Positions 1-7,811 of a stretch of DNA of 64,000 nucleotides are shown in pieces; position 1 is the first letter of the stretch; every line of letters starts with the position of its first letter. The stretch comes from Lacrimispora celerecrescens. Lineage in GTDB: Bacteria > Bacillota > Clostridia > Lachnospirales > Lachnospiraceae. The notes beneath the pieces were generated by a model. It was not told the DNA's origin and searched no databases. It worked only from the letters and a program-made list of their open reading frames with translations. The stretch is from the NCBI RefSeq assembly GCF_000732605.1, contig NZ_JPME01000006.1, positions 124,001 to 188,000 on the forward strand. The letters run 5' to 3'. The translations under genes and the position numbers were made by a program.

Positions 1-2
1 GT

Positions 3-776
3 GCTTACACCCACGAGGCAGCACTAAAATATTTTGGGGCCGATGTGGATATATACCACGTGGACTCCTGGGAAGATGCCATGAAAGAGGTAGAGGCAGG
101 AACGGCAGATTATGCGGTTCTTCCCATTGAGAATTCCTCGGCAGGGGCGGTTACCCATAATTATGACTTACTTATCAAATATAATAATTACATTGTGGCG
201 GAAACCTTACTTCCCGTAGACCATGCGCTGCTTGGGCTTTCGGAGGCAGAGGAGGGGGACATTAAAACAGTATTTTCCCACCCCCAGGCCCTTATGCAAT
301 GTTCCGAATTTCTAAATGCTAACAGGAACTGGAGACAGATCAGCGTGGAGAATACTGCCGTAGCCGCCAAAAAGGTCTTTGAGGATGGCGATCCGTCCCA
401 GGCGGCGGTAGCCAGTGAGATTGCAGGGAATATTTATGGGCTGAAGGTCCTAAAGTCTTCCATCAATCACAATAAAAACAACACGACCCGGTTCATCATC
501 CTGTCAAGGGAGCCCATATACCGGGAAGATGCGGGAAAAATAAGCATAAGCTTTGAACTGCCCCATAAGAGCGGTTCTCTTTATAATATGCTGAGCAATT
601 TTATCTATAACGGGGTTAACATGATGATGATCGAGTCCAGGCCTATTCTCGGAAGGAACTGGGAATATCGGTTTTTCATAGATATTGAGGGGAATTTAAG
701 CGATGCCTCCATTCAGAATGCTTTAAAAGGAATCTCTGAAGAGGGAAGCAATATGAGGGTATTGGGAAATTATTAA
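3..776 (+). CDS. pheA: Prephenate dehydratase (C-terminal part, 5' end cut by window)
   Basis: Converts prephenate to phenylpyruvate in phenylalanine synthesis, in the cytoplasm. The reading frame is open from base 3 (AYTHEAALKYFG), so the gene begins upstream of the window and the first internal ATG at 45 is not the start. Visible dehydratase features are the ADYAVLPIENSSAGAV block, the FSHPQALMQC block and NKNNTTRFIIL, which carries the conserved Thr-Arg-Phe motif. A C-terminal ACT domain follows (about 75 residues, starting at ISISFELPHKSGSLYNML and including the ESRP motif), the known phenylalanine-sensing module of the family. Whether an N-terminal chorismate mutase domain is present cannot be seen. 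The next gene starts 12 bases downstream, so the two are probably co-transcribed. Confidence 0.93.
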   Translation, partial: AYTHEAALKYFGADVDIYHVDSWEDAMKEVEAGTADYAVLPIENSSAGAVTHNYDLLIKYNNYIVAETLLPVDHALLGLSEAEEGDIKTVFSHPQALMQCSEFLNANRNWRQISVENTAVAAKKVFEDGDPSQAAVASEIAGNIYGLKVLKSSINHNKNNTTRFIILSREPIYREDAGKISISFELPHKSGSLYNMLSNFIYNGVNMMMIESRPILGRNWEYRFFIDIEGNLSDASIQNALKGISEEGSNMRVLGNY

Positions 777-788
777 AGGAGGCAAATT

Positions 789-2099
789 ATGAAATCCCAG
801 GAATTGATTTTGTACCGCAATTTGAATCATCGTGAACTTTTTGACAAGATCGCCGGGCTGTTGAGCCCGGAACAGTGGTCTAAAACAGAAACAATGCCGG
901 ATTCCTATGCCTGTGCCGGTCAGCTCACTGAGCTGGCGGCTTCCTATGGCTTCGAGGGGAATCTCTGGCATTGTTTTTTAGCATTCAGCCTGGCAAACAA
1001 TGAAAACGCCTATAGTACCTCCTGTGAGATCGTAGGCCCTGTAAAAGGGACTTTGAACGAGCTGGCTGCCCATGATTTCCGGATCATAAAAGAATTGTTT
1101 GATCATGACATCCGAAAGCTGGACCGTATAAATCCCGGGGAGGGGATATGGACCGCCCTTTCCGATTACCAGACTGCAGACGGCAGCAGCAAGATCTATA
1201 ATAAGAGGATCAGGGATCAGATCGTTGCCCTGGCCGTTGCCTTAGAACAAGCGGAGGATGAGACTGTTTTTGCTTCTGAGATAACAGAATTTTACCGCAG
1301 GTTTGGGGTAGGGAAGTTCGGTCTTAATAAAGCCTTCCGCATCGAGGAAGCAATTGGCGAACCTCAGATCCTGCCGATCACCAGCATTGAACATGTCCAT
1401 TTAGACGATATCATCGGTTACCAGCTCCAAAAGCAGAAGCTGATCGAAAATACGGAGGCTTTCTTAAACGGGCGGGCTGCCAATAACGTTTTACTGTTCG
1501 GTGACAGCGGGACCGGAAAATCCTCCAGCATTAAGGCTGTGCTTAATGAATATTATGACAGGGGGCTTCGGATCATCGAAGTCTATAAGCATCAATTCAA
1601 ATCCCTATCAAAGGTTCAGGAGCAGGTGAAGGATCGGAATTACAAATTTATTATTTATATGGATGACTTATCCTTTGAGGATTCGGAATTGGAGTATAAG
1701 TATTTAAAGGCGATCATTGAAGGCGGCCTTGGGAAAAAGCCGGGTAATGTGCTGATCTATGCCACCTCCAACCGCAGGCATCTCATACGGGAAAAATTCA
1801 GTGATAAAAGGGAACTGGATGATGACTTACATAATAATGACACCGTCCAGGAAAAGCTTTCCCTGGTGGCTCGCTTTGGGGTGACCATCTACTTTGGCTC
1901 GCCGGACAGAAGGGAGTTCCAGGAGATTGTAGGGGCGCTGGCCGCCCGCAGCGACATAAATATGCCTCTGGAAGAATTGTATGCAAAAGCAAATATATGG
2001 GAGCTGAACCACGGAGGCTTATCAGGCAGAACGGCAAGCCAGTTTATTACACACCTTTTGGGTACAACTGATGAAAAGCCCCTGACCAATGGACAGTAA
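789..2099 (+). CDS. DUF815-family P-loop ATPase
   Basis: Predicted cytoplasmic AAA-type ATPase of 436 residues. The C-terminal half holds a Walker A motif GDSGTGKSS near residue 238, a Walker B-like segment FIIYMDDLSFE near residue 290 and a YATSNRRHL sensor-like block, an order typical of the DUF815 family. The N-terminal 200 residues have no motif I recognise. A good ribosome site (AGGAGG, 778-783) precedes the ATG. It lies 12 bases after pheA and 11 bases before the ppx gene, suggesting one operon that ends with polyphosphate kinase. The family's substrate is not known to me, so a link to polyphosphate is only a guess from neighbours. Confidence 0.85.
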   Translation: MKSQELILYRNLNHRELFDKIAGLLSPEQWSKTETMPDSYACAGQLTELAASYGFEGNLWHCFLAFSLANNENAYSTSCEIVGPVKGTLNELAAHDFRIIKELFDHDIRKLDRINPGEGIWTALSDYQTADGSSKIYNKRIRDQIVALAVALEQAEDETVFASEITEFYRRFGVGKFGLNKAFRIEEAIGEPQILPITSIEHVHLDDIIGYQLQKQKLIENTEAFLNGRAANNVLLFGDSGTGKSSSIKAVLNEYYDRGLRIIEVYKHQFKSLSKVQEQVKDRNYKFIIYMDDLSFEDSELEYKYLKAIIEGGLGKKPGNVLIYATSNRRHLIREKFSDKRELDDDLHNNDTVQEKLSLVARFGVTIYFGSPDRREFQEIVGALAARSDINMPLEELYAKANIWELNHGGLSGRTASQFITHLLGTTDEKPLTNGQ

Positions 2100-2110
2100 G
2101 GAGGAAAGGT

Positions 2111-3679
2111 ATGGCAATAAGATTATTTGCCGCCATAGATGTGGGATCATTTGAACTGGAGCTTGGTATCTATGAAATTTCTGCTAAGACTGGAATCCAG
2201 AAGGTGGACCATGTCCGTCATGTCATTGCCCTTGGAAGGGATACCTATAATGATGGAAAGATCAGTTATGAGCTGGTGGAGGAGATGTGTCAGGTCATTA
2301 AGGATTTTGCAGACATCATGCAGTCCTATAAGGTGATCGGCTACCGGGCCTATGCCACCAGCGCCCTGCGGGAAGCAAAAAACAGCCGGATCGTTCTGGA
2401 TCAGATCCGAGTGAGGACCGGAATTGAAGTGCGGGTCATCAGCAACTCGGAGCAGCGGTTTATCAGTTATAAGGCCATCGCTTCAAAGGATGCGGAATTC
2501 CATAAGATCATCCAAAAAGGTACAGCCATTGTGGATGTGGGCTTTGGAAGCATGCAGGTTTCCCTCTTTGACAGGGATGCCTTAGTTTCTACTAATAATC
2601 TGATGTTAGGCGTCTTAAGAATCCGGGAAATGATGGGGACCGTACAAGCCGACAACCAGATGCAGAATACCCTGATCGAGGAAATGGTGGATAATGAATT
2701 ATATACATTCCGCAAGGTTTACTTAAAGGACAGGGAAATCAAAAATCTGATTGGGATAGGAGAAAGCATCCTTTACCTGTCCCGAAGCAGCCGCGGCGGA
2801 AAACCTGTGGAGCGGGTCACTGCAGAGGAATTTGCATATTTCTATGAAAAGATTGTGGGTATGTCCTTGGACCAGATCCAGGAACGGTTTGGAGTTAATG
2901 CGGAATATGCATCTCTCCTTGTTCCGGCGGCCATTATCTTTAAACGTGTTCTGGAGATGACAAAAGCAGAGCTTTTTTGGATTCCGGGAATCCGCCTGTG
3001 CGACAGCATTGCCGCTGAATATGCAGAAGAAACGAAAGCGGTGAAATTCAACCATGATTTTTCTGAGGACATTCTTGCGGCCTCCCGCAATATGGCAAAG
3101 CGTTATAAATGCCATGGTCCTCATACCGTGAATATAGAAAAGTACGTAGTGGATATCTTTGACAGCATGAAGAAATATCACGGAATGGGAAAGAGGGAAA
3201 GGCTGCTTTTGCAGATTGCTGCCATCCTTCATGACTGCGGCAAATTTATCAGCATGAGAAACCCAAGTGAATCTGCCTATCATATCATCATGTCAACGGA
3301 GATCATCGGTCTGTCCCATATGGAGCGGGAGATCATCGCCAATGCGGTCCGCTACAATGGGGTGGAATTTGATTATAACCGGATTCATCTCAGCGAAGAG
3401 GTGTTCCGGAATACAGGAGGAGGTTTTCCTCATAAGGACAGCATCATACTTGTGGGAAAGCTGACAGCCATTTTAAGGCTCGCCAATTCCTTAGACCGCA
3501 GCCACAAGCAGAAGCTGCCGGACTGCCATATGAGCGTGAAGAACGGGCAGCTGGTGGTGACTGTCTCTTATGAAGGCGATATCACCCTGGAATCGGTGGC
3601 ATTTCGTCAGAATGCAGATTTTTTTGAAGAAATATTTGGAATAAGGCCGATATTAAAACAGAAGAGGAGGTTATCCTGA
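2111..3679 (+). CDS. ppx: Ppx/GppA exopolyphosphatase with C-terminal HD domain
   Basis: Likely exopolyphosphatase or (p)ppGpp phosphohydrolase of 522 residues. The N-terminal actin/Hsp70-like fold begins with AAIDVGSFELELGIYE, has YRAYATSALREAKN and then the second phosphate-binding loop TAIVDVGFGSMQVSLF. The C-terminal third is an HD-type domain with AAILHDCGKF around residue 378. This two-domain order is the usual long form of Ppx/GppA. The first glycine loop is unusual (DVGSFELEL instead of the common D-x-G-S-N-S), so substrate preference is uncertain. Its TGA overlaps the ATG of ppk1 by one base (TGATG), which indicates translational coupling and supports a role in polyphosphate turnover. 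Confidence 0.86.
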   Translation: MAIRLFAAIDVGSFELELGIYEISAKTGIQKVDHVRHVIALGRDTYNDGKISYELVEEMCQVIKDFADIMQSYKVIGYRAYATSALREAKNSRIVLDQIRVRTGIEVRVISNSEQRFISYKAIASKDAEFHKIIQKGTAIVDVGFGSMQVSLFDRDALVSTNNLMLGVLRIREMMGTVQADNQMQNTLIEEMVDNELYTFRKVYLKDREIKNLIGIGESILYLSRSSRGGKPVERVTAEEFAYFYEKIVGMSLDQIQERFGVNAEYASLLVPAAIIFKRVLEMTKAELFWIPGIRLCDSIAAEYAEETKAVKFNHDFSEDILAASRNMAKRYKCHGPHTVNIEKYVVDIFDSMKKYHGMGKRERLLLQIAAILHDCGKFISMRNPSESAYHIIMSTEIIGLSHMEREIIANAVRYNGVEFDYNRIHLSEEVFRNTGGGFPHKDSIILVGKLTAILRLANSLDRSHKQKLPDCHMSVKNGQLVVTVSYEGDITLESVAFRQNADFFEEIFGIRPILKQKRRLS

Positions 3680-5820
3680 TGACAGGCACCAATGAAATTT
3701 TCAATAATCCTGAAAGTTATGTAAATCGTGAGCTGAGCTGGATCGAATTTAACTACCGCGTACTCAGTGAAGCGAGAGATAAAAGCCTCCCTCTTTTTGA
3801 ACGGCTGAAGTTTTTAAGCATTACAGCCTCAAACCTGGATGAATTCTATATGGTCCGAGTGGCTTCCCTAAAGGATATGGTCCATGCCAAATATACGAAG
3901 CCGGATATTGCAGGTCTAAAACCGCCGGAACAGCTTGAAGAGATCAGCGAGCGGACCCATGAGCTGGTAGCTTTGCAGTACTCTACCTATAACCGCTCCC
4001 TTCTTCCTACATTAAAACAGAACGGGCTTCGGGTAGTCCAGGTCCATGAAGATTTAAGCGAAGAGGAGGGAAGCTATGCGGACAGCTATTTTGAGAGGAA
4101 TGTATATCCGGTGCTGACTCCCATGGCTGTGGACTCCTCCAGGCCGTTTCCCCTGGTCCGCAACAAGTCCCTAAACATTGCTGCTCTCCTTCAGAAAAAA
4201 AGCGGGGAAGAGGAACTGGAATTTGCCATGGTCCAGGTGCCAAGCGTTCTTCCAAGGATCGTGGAACTCCCTGCCGGGAAAAAGGAAGAACGAGTGGTCA
4301 TTTTGCTGGAACAGATCATTGAACGGAACATTGGCAGCCTGTTTTTAAATTACAATGTTATTAGCGCCCATCCCTTCCGTATCATGAGAAATGCGGACCT
4401 TACTATTGACGAGGAAGAAGCGGAGGACCTTCTGGAGGAAATCCAGAAGCAGCTTAAGAAACGGCAGTGGGGCGAAGCCATCCGTCTGGAAGTGGAAGAG
4501 AAGATGGATAAACGCCTGTTAAAAATACTAAAACGGGAGCTAAGCATCAGTTCCGTCGATATTTTTGAGATCGCAGGCCCTCTGGATCTGACCTTTCTCA
4601 TGAAGATGTACGGAATGAAGGGCTTTGACCATTTAAAGGCCATTCCTTATATTCCGCAGCAGGTTCCAAGGCTTATGAATGAGGAAGACATATTTACTAA
4701 CATCCGGGAAGGCGACATTTTGCTTCATCATCCCTACGAGACCTTTGACCCTGTTGTAAATTTCGTAAAAACCGCTGCCACTGATCGGTCGGTCCTGGCA
4801 ATCAAACAGACTCTTTACAGGGTAAGCGGAAATTCCCCCATCATTGCTGCTTTGGCAGAGGCCGCCGATAATGGGAAACAAGTATCGGTGCTGGTGGAGT
4901 TAAAGGCCCGCTTTGATGAGGAAAATAATATCAACTGGGCAAAAAAACTGGAGAAAGCCGGCTGCCACGTCATCTATGGGCTGGTAGGTTTAAAGACCCA
5001 CAGCAAGATCACTCTGGTGGTACGCAGAGAAGAGGATGGCATCCGCCGTTATGTTCATTTGGGTACTGGAAACTACAACGATTCCACAGCAAAGCTTTAT
5101 ACGGATCTCGGCCTTATGACCTGCAACCCTCAGATTGGAGAAGATGCCACCGCCGTATTCAACATGCTGTCAGGCTATTCTGAGCCGCTTCACTGGAATA
5201 AGCTGGTGATAGCTCCCATCTGGCTGCGGGCCCGATTCTTAAGGCTGATCCGCAGGGAGACGAAAAATGCGGAAAACGGGAAAACGGCTCATATCATGGC
5301 TAAGATGAACTCCCTTTGCGATAAGGAGATCATAGCCGCCCTTTACGAGGCTTCCTGTGCAGGAGTGAAGACCCAGCTGATTGTCCGGGGGATATGCAGT
5401 TTAAAAGCAGGAGTTCCGGGCTTAAGTGAAAATATTACGGTTCATTCCATTGTTGGAAATTTCCTGGAGCATGCCCGTATTTTTTATTTTGAAAATGACA
5501 ACAGTCCGGAGATTTATATGGGAAGTGCCGACTGGATGCCCAGAAACTTAGACCGAAGGGTGGAGATAATGTTCCCTGTAGAAGATGAAATGCTGCAGGA
5601 GCAGATCCTCCATGTTCTTAAGGTGCAGTTTCAGGATAATGTAAAGGCCCATATCTTAAAAGCCGACGGAACTTATGAGAAACCTGATAAAAGGGGCAAG
5701 GTCCTGGTTAACAGCCAGGAGCTGTTCTGTGAAGAGGCGATCCAGAATGTTAAGGCAGAGCTTGGCAAGTCGGATCCAGTAGGCAGCCGAGTGTTTATTC
5801 CTACGGAAAGTCAGGGGTAA
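3679..5820 (+). CDS. ppk1: Polyphosphate kinase 1
   Basis: Reversibly transfers the ATP gamma-phosphate to polyphosphate. At 713 residues it has the usual PPK1 length. The N-terminal domain shows NRELSWIEFNYRVLSEA and SNLDEFYMVRVA, typical of the family. The two phospholipase-D-like catalytic domains carry the expected histidines: GIRRYVHLGTGNYND (the autophosphorylated histidine region) and FLEHARIFYFEN. The arginine-rich segment LVELKARFDEENNINWA is also present. A ribosome site GAGGAGG lies within the 3' end of ppx. Pairing with ppx in one transcript gives a synthesis and degradation couple. Confidence 0.97.
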   Translation: MTGTNEIFNNPESYVNRELSWIEFNYRVLSEARDKSLPLFERLKFLSITASNLDEFYMVRVASLKDMVHAKYTKPDIAGLKPPEQLEEISERTHELVALQYSTYNRSLLPTLKQNGLRVVQVHEDLSEEEGSYADSYFERNVYPVLTPMAVDSSRPFPLVRNKSLNIAALLQKKSGEEELEFAMVQVPSVLPRIVELPAGKKEERVVILLEQIIERNIGSLFLNYNVISAHPFRIMRNADLTIDEEEAEDLLEEIQKQLKKRQWGEAIRLEVEEKMDKRLLKILKRELSISSVDIFEIAGPLDLTFLMKMYGMKGFDHLKAIPYIPQQVPRLMNEEDIFTNIREGDILLHHPYETFDPVVNFVKTAATDRSVLAIKQTLYRVSGNSPIIAALAEAADNGKQVSVLVELKARFDEENNINWAKKLEKAGCHVIYGLVGLKTHSKITLVVRREEDGIRRYVHLGTGNYNDSTAKLYTDLGLMTCNPQIGEDATAVFNMLSGYSEPLHWNKLVIAPIWLRARFLRLIRRETKNAENGKTAHIMAKMNSLCDKEIIAALYEASCAGVKTQLIVRGICSLKAGVPGLSENITVHSIVGNFLEHARIFYFENDNSPEIYMGSADWMPRNLDRRVEIMFPVEDEMLQEQILHVLKVQFQDNVKAHILKADGTYEKPDKRGKVLVNSQELFCEEAIQNVKAELGKSDPVGSRVFIPTESQG

Positions 5821-5971
5821 GCTTAAGGAAAGACACCCCATAATTACCGAATTATAGCTTTATTGTAAGAAAATAGTAAGGCAAAGATACCTTTCTTGTG
5901 GTAAAATGGATGCAGGATTTTTCTCAGAAAAAGGGAAAAACCGCTTACATAACGACAAGGGAGGTATATTC

Positions 5972-6679
5972 ATGTCCGAGACAATAAGCATTTTGGTTGT
6001 GGATGATGAGAAAGAGATTGCAGATCTGGTAGAGATTTATCTGGTCAGTGATGGATATAAAGTATTTAAGGCGAATAATGCGGAAGAAGGATTGGAATTT
6101 CTGGAAAAGAATCAGATCCATCTGGTACTTTTAGACATCATGATGCCCGGTATGGATGGCCTGCAAATGTGCAAGAAAATACGGGAGACCAATAACATTC
6201 CTATCATTATGCTCAGCGCCAAGTCCACGGATCTGGACAAAATACTGGGACTTGGTACCGGGGCGGATGACTACGTGACAAAACCCTTTAATCCCCTGGA
6301 GCTGACGGCACGGGTAAAATCCCAGCTTCGCCGCTATACACAGTTAAACCCAAACAGCGCGGTAAATGAAGCGGCTAAGAATGAAATCGCAATAAGAGGA
6401 CTGACCATTAACAAGGATAACCATAAGGTAACTGTTTATGGGGAAGAGATTAAGCTCACTCCCATTGAGTTTGACATTCTATACTTACTGGCCTCCAACC
6501 CCGGAAGAGTATTCAGCACCGATGAGATTTTTGAAAAGGTGTGGAATGAAAAGGTTTATGAGGCTAACAACACAGTAATGGTACATATCAGACGGCTGCG
6601 GGGAAAAATGAAAGAAGATACCAGACAGAACAAGATCATCACCACCGTTTGGGGGGTAGGATACAAAATTGAAAAATGA
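5972..6679 (+). CDS. OmpR/VanR-type response regulator
   Basis: DNA-binding response regulator of 235 residues. The receiver domain has the acidic pair VVDDEKE, the phospho-acceptor Asp55 in LLDIMMPGMDG, the Ser of MLSAKS and the Lys of YVTKPF. The C-terminal winged helix begins around residue 145 and ends with TVWGVGYKIEK, typical of OmpR/PhoB effectors. An in-frame ATG at 5906 would add 22 residues, but 5972 is preferred because AAGGGAGG (5957-5964) sits at ideal distance and the receiver fold starts right after it. The downstream histidine kinase overlaps its 3' end by 11 bases. Target genes are probably the following exporter operon, by proximity only. Confidence 0.94.
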   Translation: MSETISILVVDDEKEIADLVEIYLVSDGYKVFKANNAEEGLEFLEKNQIHLVLLDIMMPGMDGLQMCKKIRETNNIPIIMLSAKSTDLDKILGLGTGADDYVTKPFNPLELTARVKSQLRRYTQLNPNSAVNEAAKNEIAIRGLTINKDNHKVTVYGEEIKLTPIEFDILYLLASNPGRVFSTDEIFEKVWNEKVYEANNTVMVHIRRLRGKMKEDTRQNKIITTVWGVGYKIEK

Positions 6680-7805
6680 TATCAATCGCCGTTTTCATAC
6701 CCGGGTCATCGCCAATATTTTTTACAGTGCAGTGGTTACGGTCCTGATCGAAATATTTCTGGTAACCAACGTATCTTTGGTTGCCTCCTACATGAGAAGC
6801 ACACAAAAGGATAATGTATTTGTGGAGATGCTTACTTCCTTTGATGTGGTGGTGATCCTGATCTATGTGGTTTTCGGGATCGGAATATTCACGGTCACCT
6901 TTCTCCTCCTCCAGGAAAAGTCCATGCGTTACATCAGCCGGATTTCTGATGCCATGCAGAGCATATCCCAGGGAGATTTAAATATTACGGTTGACATTGA
7001 GGGAGATGATGAATTCTCCGTTATGGCTGCCAGTTTAAATAAGATGGTGGAAGATTTAAGAGGCCTCATGGATAAGGAACGGGAGGCAGAGCGTACGAAG
7101 AACGAGCTTATTACCAATATTGCTCATGACTTAAGGACTCCCTTAACCTCCATCATCGGGTATCTGGAACTTTTGTCCGGAGAAACAAAGCTTGATCCGG
7201 AAGTCCAGAAAAAGTACATAGGGATCGCATACGTAAAGACAAAGCGGCTGGAAAAGCTGATTGAGGACTTATTCGGATTTACAAAGCTGAACTATGGAAA
7301 GATCTCCATGCACGTAGCCAAGGTGGACGTGGTGAAGCTCTTAAGTCAGCTTCTGGAAGAATTTTATCCCAGTTTTGTGGATAAAAACCTTTCCTACGAG
7401 CTTCAAAGCAATGTTCCCGCCCAGATGATCTCGGCGGATGGCAACCTTCTGGCCCGTCTGTTTGACAATCTGATTAACAATGCCATCAAATACGGAGCGG
7501 ATGGAAAGCGCATCCTGGTAAAGGTCCATGGAAGCGAAGAACTGGTTACCATTCAGGTGATCAATTATGGTTACGTGATCCCAGAGGAAGAGCTGCCGCT
7601 CATCTTCAATAAATTTTACCGCGTGGAACAGTCCCGCTCTACCAATACGGGAGGAACAGGACTGGGGCTTGCTATCGCAAAGAATATTGTGGATATGCAC
7701 GGCGGAATCATTCATGTGACCAGTGATTTATCCGGAACGGTATTTACGGTTAAGCTGCAGGTGGATTTTGATATTAATAAAGAGAACTTTGGAAAGATAG
7801 GGTGA
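6669..7805 (+). CDS. VanS-type sensor histidine kinase
   Basis: Membrane sensor kinase of 378 residues. Two membrane segments (about residues 12-36 and 58-80) enclose only a short outer loop, so it may sense a membrane or intramembrane signal. A HAMP domain follows (SDAMQSISQGDLN), then the HisKA motif NIAHDLRTPLTS with phospho-acceptor His153, an N box (LFDNLINNAIKYG) and G boxes (NTGGTGLGLAIAKN). The start is a TTG at 6669, overlapping the regulator gene. It is preceded at good distance by GGGGGTAGG (6652-6660), and no later start would keep the first membrane helix. It is the partner of the response regulator immediately upstream. Confidence 0.93.
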   Translation: MKNDINRRFHTRVIANIFYSAVVTVLIEIFLVTNVSLVASYMRSTQKDNVFVEMLTSFDVVVILIYVVFGIGIFTVTFLLLQEKSMRYISRISDAMQSISQGDLNITVDIEGDDEFSVMAASLNKMVEDLRGLMDKEREAERTKNELITNIAHDLRTPLTSIIGYLELLSGETKLDPEVQKKYIGIAYVKTKRLEKLIEDLFGFTKLNYGKISMHVAKVDVVKLLSQLLEEFYPSFVDKNLSYELQSNVPAQMISADGNLLARLFDNLINNAIKYGADGKRILVKVHGSEELVTIQVINYGYVIPEEELPLIFNKFYRVEQSRSTNTGGTGLGLAIAKNIVDMHGGIIHVTSDLSGTVFTVKLQVDFDINKENFGKIG

Positions 7806-7811
7806 CAGAGA

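Noticed and set aside
6669-6679. Possible frameshift between response regulator and kinase genes
   Set aside because: The 11-base overlap with a TTG start and a placed ribosome site is an ordinary coupled arrangement.
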